From: CAZMGG01 sp964565715
GTDB taxonomy: Bacteria > Planctomycetota > UBA1135 > UBA2386
DNA length: 20,809 bases
Reading direction: 5' to 3'
Assembly (NCBI GenBank): GCA_964565715.1
Contig: CAZMGG010000104.1
Coordinates: 1-20,809, forward strand
The notes below the pieces were generated by a model. That model was not told where the DNA came from and searched no databases. It saw nothing but the letters and a program-made list of their open reading frames with translations. This document shows positions 1-7,639 of the stretch, one piece after another. Position 1 is the first letter of the stretch. Each line of letters begins with the position of its first letter. The position numbers and the translations under genes are program-made.

Positions 1-1
1 G

Positions 2-934
<933 letters not shown>

Positions 935-968
935 CCTCCCGGGCGGGGGGCGGACGATCCGACAGACC

Positions 969-984
969 GGCCGCGGCCGCGGCC
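969..984. repeat. 16-bp perfect palindrome between gyrB and the MCE gene
   Basis: The bases GGCCGCGGCCGCGGCC form a perfect palindrome, placed 35 bases after the gyrB stop and 16 bases before the MCE start codon. In RNA it could form only a tight hairpin with no usable loop and no following U-run, so it is not a classical terminator. It may simply be GC-rich low complexity. No purine-rich ribosome binding site is seen between it and the MCE ATG. Confidence 0.4.
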
Positions 985-1000
985 ACTGAACGCCCTGCCC

Positions 1001-2494
1001 ATGCACCGAACCCGCTACCTGGCCGGCCTCCTGACCCTGGCGCTGACGGTGGTCGGCGTGGCGTTCCTGATCGGCGTGCTGGGTGGCGGCGAGGCCGAAC
1101 CGGGGCTGTCCCTGCGGATCGAGTTCCGCGACGCCCGGGGCCTGCGGGGCGGCGCCGACGTGCGCTATCGCGGCGTCACCGTCGGCACGGTCCGGGCGGT
1201 GCGGATCAGCGAGGACGGCGGCAAGGCCATCGCCGAGCTGCTGCTGGACCAGGCCGGCGCCGCCCAGGCCTGCGTCGACTCGTCGTTCTGGGTGGTGTCG
1301 CCGCGCTTCAGCGGGCTGGCCACCGGCGCCACCGGCCTCGACACCCTGGTGCGCGATGCCTACGTGGCGTTCTTCACGCCCGAGGAACGCGGCTCGCCGC
1401 TGCAGTCCGGCAGCCTGGTGGTCGGGCGCGAACGGCCGCCGGCGGCGCTGGACCCCGAGACCCTCGAACCGGTGGCCCACGGCGATCTGCTGATGACCCT
1501 GCTGGTGCCGGAGAACCACGGGCTGCGGGCGGGCTCGACCGTGGTGTTCCGCGGCGCGACCACCGGCGACGTGCGCGAGGTCGAACTGGCGCCGGACGGC
1601 GCCTGGGTGGAAGTGCAGCTGCGCATCCACGGCCGCCACCGGCGCACGATCACCGACAAGACCACCTTCTGGATCGCACGCCCGTACGTCTCGGGAGCGC
1701 TGTTCAGCGGCTTCACCGTCGCCGACGTCAGCGCCCTGCTGTCGCCTTACGTCGCCTACCACACGCCCAGCGGCACCGGCACGCCGGTGGAGGACGACTA
1801 CCGCGCGGTGGCCGCCGCCATGCGGCCCGACGTGCGCATCGACGAGGTGCCGCCGGCGGCGCTGGTGCGACGCGATGCCCCGCCGCCGCCGCCGGCGGAT
1901 CCGCTGGTGGTGGTGCGGATCGTCTACGCCGCCGTGGAGGACGACTGGTTCAGCCGCAACGACCAGATCCGGCGCAGCGGCACCGGCGTGCTCTACCTGG
2001 ACGGCGCCGGCCGGCCGCTGGTGCTCACCGCTCGCAGCCTGGTGGACGCGGCGTTCACCGAACGGGACCTGTTCGGCACCGCCGCCGACGTGACCCAGGA
2101 GCAGATCAAGGTGATGCTGCCCGGTGGGACGGTGCTGCGGGCCGGCCGGATCTGGGTCGACGCCCAGGGCGGCGACCTCGCCGTGCTCTCCCTGGAGGGT
2201 GCCCGGCCGGACCTGCGGGTCACCCCGGGGTCGATGTTCGACTTCGCCGCCGAGCCGCCGACCGGACCCACCGCCGGTCTCGCCCTGCGCTGCGCCGGCG
2301 AGGACGGCCGGCCGGAGGCGGCGCGGGACCTGGCTGGCCCCAACGACCTGCCGGCGGTGGATGGCTGCTGGGGCGGGGCGGTGGTGACCGGCAGCGCCGT
2401 GCGCGGCCTGCTGGGCCGCACCGCCGGCACCGATCCGGCCCCGCGGCTGCACCTGCTGCGCGACGTTCCCGAGGACCTCCGACCCCGGCGGTGA
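1001..2494 (+). CDS. Tandem MCE-domain lipid-transport protein (PqiB/MlaD-like) with C-terminal HtrA-like pseudoprotease domain
   Basis: This is the substrate-binding part of an MCE transporter, which moves phospholipids between membranes. A membrane anchor spans residues 5-28. The first MCE domain is at about 35-120 (note ADVRYRGVTVGTVRAV) and the second at about 160-255 (GSTVVFRGATTGDVREV). After a Pro-rich linker (294-298), residues 325-475 read like a trypsin/HtrA fold: SGTGVLYLDGAGRPLVLT matches the GSGV..VTN strand and GDLAVLSL matches the TDLAVLKI strand. The catalytic Asp position is kept (D392). The His position is Ser (S346) and the GNSGGP serine position is Trp (GCWGGAV, W457), so it should be catalytically dead. 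The ATG lies 2 bases after the sequence CTGCC, with no clear Shine-Dalgarno. The fused ATPase-permease gene follows at once, indicating an operon. MCE identity is firm; the pseudoprotease reading is motif-based. Confidence 0.85.
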   Translation: MHRTRYLAGLLTLALTVVGVAFLIGVLGGGEAEPGLSLRIEFRDARGLRGGADVRYRGVTVGTVRAVRISEDGGKAIAELLLDQAGAAQACVDSSFWVVSPRFSGLATGATGLDTLVRDAYVAFFTPEERGSPLQSGSLVVGRERPPAALDPETLEPVAHGDLLMTLLVPENHGLRAGSTVVFRGATTGDVREVELAPDGAWVEVQLRIHGRHRRTITDKTTFWIARPYVSGALFSGFTVADVSALLSPYVAYHTPSGTGTPVEDDYRAVAAAMRPDVRIDEVPPAALVRRDAPPPPPADPLVVVRIVYAAVEDDWFSRNDQIRRSGTGVLYLDGAGRPLVLTARSLVDAAFTERDLFGTAADVTQEQIKVMLPGGTVLRAGRIWVDAQGGDLAVLSLEGARPDLRVTPGSMFDFAAEPPTGPTAGLALRCAGEDGRPEAARDLAGPNDLPAVDGCWGGAVVTGSAVRGLLGRTAGTDPAPRLHLLRDVPEDLRPRR

Positions 2495-2496
2495 GC

Positions 2497-4005
2497 ATGA
2501 CCGACCCGGTTCCCTCCGGCGAGGATCTGCTGGTCTGCCGCGGCTTCGGCCTCGCGCAGCGCCGCGGCGACGTGCTCGACGTCCTGGTGGAGGACGCCAC
2601 GCTGACCCTGCCGCGCGGCGGCTTCCACCTCCTCGTCGGCCACAGCGGCGGCGGCAAGACCACGCTGCTGCGCATCCTGGCCGGCATCGTCGAGCCCCGC
2701 GAGGTGCCGCCGCGCATCACCGGCGGACTGCGTCTGCTCGGCCAGCCGCTGCAGGACGGTTTCCCGGCGGCGCTGCGGGGCCGGGTGGCCGCGATCCTGC
2801 AGGACGAGGGCCTGCTCGACGAGCTGTCGCCGCGGCAGAACGTCGAACTGGCCCTGCGCGCGGCGGGCGCGTCGCCGAAGCTGGCGCCGGCCCTGCTGGC
2901 CCGGGTCGGCCTCGATCCGGCGCCGGACCGGGTGGCGCTGCTGTCCGGCGGCATGCGCAAGCGTCTGGCGGTGGCGCGGGCCCTGGCCGGCGATCCCGAC
3001 CTGCTGCTGTGCGACGAACCGACCGCCGGCCTCGACCCCGACGCCGCGCGGCAGATCGCCGAACTGCTGCGCGACAGCAAGCGGCCGGGGCGCAGCACCA
3101 TCGTCATCACCCACGAGCCGGAGCTGTTCGCCGGGCTGAGCGACGGGATCGTCGCCCTGGATCGCGAGCGCCGCTCCCTGCGGCTGCTGCAGCCCGGCGA
3201 GCGCTTCGGCGGCGCCGGCCGCGTGGCGCCCTCGCCGGCCGTGGCCGAGGGCGCGGTGCTGCACGGCCTGCGCCGCCGCCTGCTGCAGGTGGCGGGCGTC
3301 GCCGAGACCGTCGGCGAATCGGTGCTGCGCCTGCCGCCGACGGAGCCCGGCCAGGTGCTCCGCACGGTGCTGCGCTGCAGCGTCGAGCCGCTGCCGTTCG
3401 TCGCCACCGCCAGCGCCGTGATCGGCGGGCTGGCGACGTTCTTCGCGCTCCGCAACAACCCGATCCAGGGCGCCTTCGAGGGCGCCGTCCTCACCGGCTC
3501 CGGCAAGGTGCTCACCGCCGTGCTGGTGCCGATGCTGGCGGGCTTCTTCTTCACCGCCCGCATGGCGGCGGGCGCCGCGGCCCGCCTCGGCACCATGAAG
3601 CGCAGCCAGCAGGTGGCGGCCCTGCAGACCATGGGCGTGCGGCCGGCCGACTACCTGCTGACGCCGCTGGTGTGGGGCATGACCCTGGGCCTGCCGGTGG
3701 TCACCGCGGTGGGCTGCGTCGCCTCGGCGCTGGCCTCGCTGTTCGCGGCCCGGGTGGTCACCGGTGCCACCACCGCCGGCTGGGCCACCCACTTCTTCAT
3801 GACCGTCGACGTGGCCGACCTGAAGGTGGTGGCGGTCAAGTCGGCCCTGTCGGGCTACTTGGTGGCGGTGACCGCGTACCACCTGGCCACCGGCCCGAAG
3901 CACTCGGGCCGCGACGTCGGCGACGCGGTCAACTCCAGCATCGTGCTGGGGATGGCCTTGGTGCTGGCGGTTCACGCCGGCCTGACATTCTGGCACTACG
4001 GCTAG
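2497..4005 (+). CDS. MCE-system ABC transporter: MlaF-type ATPase fused to MlaE-type permease
   Basis: This is the energising unit of the MCE lipid transporter, in the inner membrane. Residues 10-230 form an ABC ATPase: Walker A GHSGGGKTTLL (48-58), signature LSGGM (149-153), Walker B LLLCDEPTAGLD (169-180) and H-loop histidine H206. Residues 256-502 form an MlaE/YrbE-type permease with five or so hydrophobic segments and the family motif ARMAAGAAARLGTMKRSQQV (354-373). In most bacteria MlaF and MlaE are separate polypeptides, and here they are one 502-aa chain. The open frame extends far upstream through gyrB and the MCE gene, but the real start is the ATG 2 bases after the upstream TGA. A GTG at 2491 overlapping that stop is the alternative. 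The two genes are almost certainly translationally coupled. Confidence 0.9.
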   Translation: MTDPVPSGEDLLVCRGFGLAQRRGDVLDVLVEDATLTLPRGGFHLLVGHSGGGKTTLLRILAGIVEPREVPPRITGGLRLLGQPLQDGFPAALRGRVAAILQDEGLLDELSPRQNVELALRAAGASPKLAPALLARVGLDPAPDRVALLSGGMRKRLAVARALAGDPDLLLCDEPTAGLDPDAARQIAELLRDSKRPGRSTIVITHEPELFAGLSDGIVALDRERRSLRLLQPGERFGGAGRVAPSPAVAEGAVLHGLRRRLLQVAGVAETVGESVLRLPPTEPGQVLRTVLRCSVEPLPFVATASAVIGGLATFFALRNNPIQGAFEGAVLTGSGKVLTAVLVPMLAGFFFTARMAAGAAARLGTMKRSQQVAALQTMGVRPADYLLTPLVWGMTLGLPVVTAVGCVASALASLFAARVVTGATTAGWATHFFMTVDVADLKVVAVKSALSGYLVAVTAYHLATGPKHSGRDVGDAVNSSIVLGMALVLAVHAGLTFWHYG

Positions 4006-4050
4006 CCGGGCGGCTCAAGTCGCCGGTGCCCGCGGCCCGATAGCACCGTC

Positions 4051-4641
4051 GTGAAGGGGCTCGAAAAGCTCACCTCGGTCCGTCTCGCGGAGATCCTCTC
4101 GCAGCGGGGGACCGTCTCCACCGAGGCCATCACCGACGCCCTCTATGCCCAGGACAAGCACGGCGAGCCGTTCGCCCAGGTCCTGGTCGGCGGCGGCCAG
4201 ATCACCGAATGGGACCTGGCCAAGGCCGTCACCGAACACTTCCAGCTGCCGTTCGTGATGCCGAGCAACTACTCGGTGACCGACGAGGTCCGCGACCGGC
4301 TGCCCCGCGATGTGCTGTTCAAGAACCTGCTGGTGCCGATCGATGCGTTCAACGACGTGGTGATCGTCGTGATGCCGATCCTGACGCACCACGAGGTGCT
4401 CCTGCGGCTGCAGAAGGAGCACGACTGTGCGATCTTCCCCTACGTGGGGCTGATCTCGGAGAACAAGAAGGTGCTGGGCACCCTGTTCGACGACTTCAAC
4501 GGCTGGTTCGAGAAGGACCAGAAACGGCGCGAGCACGAGGCCACCAAGAAGGCCAACACCGACCGTTCCAACTGGATGAGCATCTTCGATGCGGGCGAGC
4601 AGGCCATCCAGGACATGATCGCGTCGCGCCCGAAGAAGTAG
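4051..4641 (+). CDS. Stand-alone GspE/PilB N-terminal-like (MshEN) domain protein
   Basis: This 196-aa protein resembles the N-terminal domain of type II secretion/type IV pilus ATPases (GspE, PilB, MshE) without the ATPase. Residues 10-66 show the helical pattern LAEILSQRGTVSTEAITDAL followed by GGGQITEWDLAKAV, then FQLPFV, the usual order in that domain. Residues 85-150 give the second subdomain (LPRDVLFKNLLVPID). The tail from about 150 is charged (EKDQKRREHEATKK) and matches nothing I recognise. The start is GTG. The gene lies 45 bases after the MlaFE gene in the same direction and could be co-transcribed with it. It ends 12 bases from the converging TatA-like gene. Such isolated domains occur as regulators or adaptors, some binding cyclic di-GMP; its role here is unknown. 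Confidence 0.7.
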   Translation: MKGLEKLTSVRLAEILSQRGTVSTEAITDALYAQDKHGEPFAQVLVGGGQITEWDLAKAVTEHFQLPFVMPSNYSVTDEVRDRLPRDVLFKNLLVPIDAFNDVVIVVMPILTHHEVLLRLQKEHDCAIFPYVGLISENKKVLGTLFDDFNGWFEKDQKRREHEATKKANTDRSNWMSIFDAGEQAIQDMIASRPKK

Positions 4642-4653
4642 GGGCGCGCGGCG

Positions 4654-5082
4654 TCAGCGCAGCGGCCGGTCGAACGCGTTCGGCTCGCCGTCCGTGTCGC
4701 CCGGTGCGTCCGTGGGCTGCGCGTTGGCGTCCTTGTCGGCGTCGGCCGGGTCGGCCGGGGAGCGCGCTGCCTCGCCGGGAGCGGGCGAGTAGAGCGCCTC
4801 GTTGGTCAGATCGCGCAGCATCCGCCCCGGGTTGGCCACCGCCGCCGGCAGCCGGGCCGCCTGCCGCACGTCGTCGGCGGTCTTCTTGACGTCGCGGAAG
4901 GTCTCGTCGCGGTCCATCTGGTCCTTGAAGTCCTGGAAGCCGCGGCGGAGCTGCGCCATGGTCTTGCCCAGCGTGCGGCCGACCTGGGGGAGGTCCCGGC
5001 CGAACAGCAGCACGCCGATCACCAGCAGGACGAACATCTCGGGTCCGCCGATGTTGAAGATGAAGCCCAGGGGCACAGACAC
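4654..5082 (-). CDS. tatA: Sec-independent (Tat) translocase TatA/TatB-family protein
   Basis: This is a subunit of the twin-arginine translocase, which exports folded proteins across the inner membrane with TatC. The 142-aa protein has the family layout. A short N-terminal transmembrane helix (GGPEMFVLLVIGVLLFG, residues 12-28) leads into the FG.(x)LP hinge (FGRDLPQVGRTLG, 27-39). An amphipathic helix, MAQLRRGFQDFKDQM, follows at 42-56, and then an acidic, disordered-looking tail. The start is GTG; an in-frame GTG two codons later is also possible. The tail length and charge allow either TatA or TatB; no tatC is in the window. It converges with the MshEN gene and diverges from the ABC-F gene, with 109 bases between the two start codons. 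Confidence 0.85.
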   Translation of the reverse strand: MSVPLGFIFNIGGPEMFVLLVIGVLLFGRDLPQVGRTLGKTMAQLRRGFQDFKDQMDRDETFRDVKKTADDVRQAARLPAAVANPGRMLRDLTNEALYSPAPGEAARSPADPADADKDANAQPTDAPGDTDGEPNAFDRPLR

Positions 5083-5191
5083 GCCCGGCGATGATGGGTG
5101 CCTGCCGGGGGGGTGTCAACGCCGTCGGCCGGTGGGGATGCGCCGGCCGCCTGGAAGCCCGGGGGGCCGCCCCGTATAGGTGTTGCCCCCC

Positions 5192-6790
5192 ATGAGCACC
5201 ACCAAGCCCATCTTCGCCCTGGAACGGCTCACCAAGAGCTATCAAGGCAAGAAGCCGGTCCTGAAGGACGTCAGCCTCGTCTTCCTCGAAGGCGCCAAGA
5301 TCGGCGTGATCGGCGCGAACGGCGCCGGCAAGTCCACCCTGCTGCGCATCATGGCGGGCCAGGACAAGGAGTACGAGGGCGAGGCGCGGCTGGCCGAGGG
5401 CAAGACCGTCGGCTACGTGCCGCAGGAGCCCAAGCTGATGGAGGGGCTGACCGTGCGGCAGAACGTCGAGAAGGCCGTCGAGCCGATCCGCGCCATGCTG
5501 AAGCGGCACGAGGAGCTGAGCATGAAGCTCGGCGAGGAGCTCTCCGACAAGGAGATGAACCGCGTGATGGAAGACCTCGAGCGGCTGCAGCTCGAGATCG
5601 AAGCCAAGGACGCCTGGGAACTCGACCGCCACGTCGAGACGGCGATGACCAAGCTGCACCTGCCGCCCGCCGACAAGAACGTGTCGGAGTGTTCCGGCGG
5701 CGAACGGCGCCGCGTCGCCCTGTGCCGCACGCTGCTCGAGCACCCGGACCTGCTGCTGCTGGACGAGCCGACCAACCACCTCGACGTCGAGACCGTCGGC
5801 TGGCTCGAGGAGACGCTGCGCGACTACAAGGGCACCGTCGTGGTCATCACCCACGACCGCTTCTTCCTCGACCGCGTGGTGGGCTGGATGCTGGAGATCT
5901 GGCACGGCCGCGCCATCCCCTACCAGGGCAACTACAGCCAGTATCTCGAGCAGCGGGCCCGCAACATGGCGGTGCAGGAGGCGCAGGAGAAGAAGCGCGC
6001 CAAGTTCCTGGAGCGCGAGCTGGAGTGGCTGCGGATGAACCCGCGGGCGCGCACCACCAAGACCTCGGCCCGCGGCGGCAACTCCGAATCGTGGGTGGGC
6101 CTGGGGGGGGCGGCGCGCGCCCCCACCGTCGAGCTGCACATCCCGTCGGGCAAGCGGCTGGGCGACACGGTCGTCCGCTTCGAGAAGGTGACGTTCGCCT
6201 ACCCCGGCACCGACCACAACGTGCTGGAGAACGTGTCGTTCGAGATGGCGCCCGGCGACATCCTCGGCATCGTCGGGCCCAACGGCACCGGCAAGACCAC
6301 CTGCCTCAAGCTCATCACCGGCAAGCTCAAGCCCGACGCCGGGCGCGTGGTGGTCGGCCAGACCGTCGACCTCTGCTACGTCGACCAGGAGCGCGAGTCG
6401 CTGGACCCCACCAAGACCGTCTGGCAGGAGATCAGCGACGGCCAGGACATCCTCAAGCTCGGCAAGCTGGAGGTGAACAGCCGGTCCTACGTGGCCAAGT
6501 TCAACTTCACCGGGCCGGACCAGCAGCAGCTGGTCGGCTCCCTGTCCGGCGGTCAGCGCAACCGGGTGCAGATGGCCAAGATGCTGCGCCGCGGCGGCAA
6601 TCTCATCCTGCTGGACGAGCCGACCAACGACCTGGACCTCGACACCCTGCGCGTGCTCGAGGAGGCGATCCAGGAATTCCCCGGCTGCATGGTGGTGGTC
6701 TCCCACGACCGCTACTTCCTGGACCGCATCTGCACCAAGATCGTCGACCTCGGCCACTACGAGCCGGGCAAGTACCTGGACAGCCTGTAG
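5192..6790 (+). CDS. ettA: ABC-F family ATPase, EttA-like (energy-dependent translational throttle)
   Basis: EttA binds the ribosomal E site and gates entry of initiated ribosomes into elongation according to ATP/ADP level. This 532-aa cytoplasmic protein has two ABC domains and no membrane span. The first has Walker A GANGAGKST (41-49), signature CSGGERRR (167-174) and DEPTNHLD (191-198). The second has GPNGTGKTT (362-370), LSGGQ (451-455) and DEPTNDLD (475-482). The inserted arm and linker at 240-320 retain QGNYSQYLEQ and ELEWLR as in EttA. The chain stops at KIVDLGHYEPGKYLDSL, about 30 residues short of the E. coli EttA tail. The linker TSARGGNSESWVGLGG is unlike the usual basic RQ(A/S)K(S/G)KAR run. 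GTG (5180) and TTG (5183) are in-frame alternatives upstream, but ATG 5192 fits the family start best. Confidence 0.9.
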   Translation: MSTTKPIFALERLTKSYQGKKPVLKDVSLVFLEGAKIGVIGANGAGKSTLLRIMAGQDKEYEGEARLAEGKTVGYVPQEPKLMEGLTVRQNVEKAVEPIRAMLKRHEELSMKLGEELSDKEMNRVMEDLERLQLEIEAKDAWELDRHVETAMTKLHLPPADKNVSECSGGERRRVALCRTLLEHPDLLLLDEPTNHLDVETVGWLEETLRDYKGTVVVITHDRFFLDRVVGWMLEIWHGRAIPYQGNYSQYLEQRARNMAVQEAQEKKRAKFLERELEWLRMNPRARTTKTSARGGNSESWVGLGGAARAPTVELHIPSGKRLGDTVVRFEKVTFAYPGTDHNVLENVSFEMAPGDILGIVGPNGTGKTTCLKLITGKLKPDAGRVVVGQTVDLCYVDQERESLDPTKTVWQEISDGQDILKLGKLEVNSRSYVAKFNFTGPDQQQLVGSLSGGQRNRVQMAKMLRRGGNLILLDEPTNDLDLDTLRVLEEAIQEFPGCMVVVSHDRYFLDRICTKIVDLGHYEPGKYLDSL

Positions 6791-6806
6791 CGGCGGCGCC
6801 AGCTCG

Positions 6807-7367
6807 CTATTTCTTGAAGCCCGCCACCAGGCCGAGCGCCGCCAGGCCCGCCGCCGGCAGGCTGCCGGTGATGAAGGTGCGGAAGCGGTCGGATTCGCGT
6901 TCGATCCGCTGCGCGAACGACTCGAACAGCCGGTCGATGTCGTGCCACTTCACCTCGATCAGCTCGAAGTAGGACAGCAGGAACAGACAGATCAGCAGGA
7001 GCCCGACCAGCAGGGCCGCCAGCTTGAGGGTCTTGCGCACGGCCAGCCCGATGCAGAAGCCGGCGACGAAGCTGAAGCCGAGGCGGAAGAAGCCCGCCGA
7101 CACCGGTTCCTCGCCGGTCGCGGCCGCCGGCTGGGTGCCGCCGGTGCCGCCGGTGGGCCCGCCAGGCACGAAGCTGTTGCCGGTGAGGCTGCTGCCGGCG
7201 CCGTTGCCGCCGCCGGTCGCGGGCGGCTCCTGACCGCTCTCGACAACCATCAACACGGCGCCGGTGACCAGCAGCAGCAGGGCGCCGAGGAGGAGGACCT
7301 TCTTCCAGCCCGCCAGGGCGGCGAACCAGCCGGTGGATGGGTCGGGTGAGTGCGTGCGTTCGGCCAT
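6807..7367 (-). CDS. FUN14-family membrane protein
   Basis: The 186-aa protein has an N-terminal transmembrane segment (residues 22-42, WKKVLLLGALLLLVTGAVL). A Gly/Pro/Thr-rich linker covers 45-90. The C-terminal FUN14 domain (92-186) has paired hydrophobic helices around GFCIGLAVRKTLKLAALLVG, then LLSYFELIEVKWHDID, and ends with SLPAAGLAALGLVAGFKK. That closing pattern is characteristic of bacterial and eukaryotic FUN14 proteins (for example FUNDC1). The biochemical role in bacteria is not established. The open frame reaches 7664, but the upstream part is not protein-like. ATG 7367 is chosen, with ATG 7379 as an alternative four residues longer; neither has a clear Shine-Dalgarno. It converges with the ABC-F gene with a 16-base gap. 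Confidence 0.75.
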   Translation of the reverse strand: MAERTHSPDPSTGWFAALAGWKKVLLLGALLLLVTGAVLMVVESGQEPPATGGGNGAGSSLTGNSFVPGGPTGGTGGTQPAAATGEEPVSAGFFRLGFSFVAGFCIGLAVRKTLKLAALLVGLLLICLFLLSYFELIEVKWHDIDRLFESFAQRIERESDRFRTFITGSLPAAGLAALGLVAGFKK

Positions 7368-7588
7368 GGACCGGATCATGGTAGGCAGGGAGGGGCGTGG
7401 CCGAAACGCGGGACCGGAGCTGCATCGGGCCCGGTCGCCCGCACGCTGCTGCAGCGGCGCGCCCTGGACCAGGCTACGCACTACAACGCATTGGCGTGCG
7501 GACTCGACCCGGACGGCGGCGGCTGCAGTCATCTGCAGGACCTGATCGTGCAGGCGCGGCTCAGCTTCGGCTACTGAGACGGCGCCCG

Positions 7589-7606
7589 TTCCGCCGCGCG
7601 GCGGAA
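7589..7606. promoter_or_regulatory. 18-bp perfect palindrome upstream of the DUF481 gene
   Basis: TTCCGCCGCGCGGCGGAA is a perfect 18-bp palindrome ending 30 bases before the first possible start codon of the DUF481 gene. The position and symmetry fit a dimeric repressor/activator site. A short rho-independent-like structure for something reading in from the left is possible, but no T-run follows. GC-rich DNA gives short palindromes by chance, but 18 perfect bases with A/T ends are notable. Confidence 0.45.
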
Positions 7607-7610
7607 TCGA

Positions 7611-7639
7611 CATATCCTGGTATCCGGAGCCAGGATATG
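7611..7639 (+). promoter_or_regulatory. Inverted repeat (10-bp arms, 9-base loop) covering the start region of the DUF481 gene
   Basis: CATATCCTGG (7611-7620) is the exact reverse complement of CCAGGATATG (7630-7639), separated by TATCCGGAG. The right arm contains the AGGA ribosome-binding-like bases and the ATG at 7637. As RNA it would form a perfect 10-bp hairpin hiding that start codon; if translation begins at ATG 7652 instead, the hairpin sits just upstream. As DNA it could be an operator. The sequence is AT-rich compared with its surroundings, which argues against chance. Confidence 0.55.

Noticed and set aside
1993..3996. 667-codon minus-strand open frame opposite the MCE and MlaFE genes
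   Set aside because: Low-complexity His/Gln/Gly/Arg translation with no motifs, opposite well-recognised proteins.
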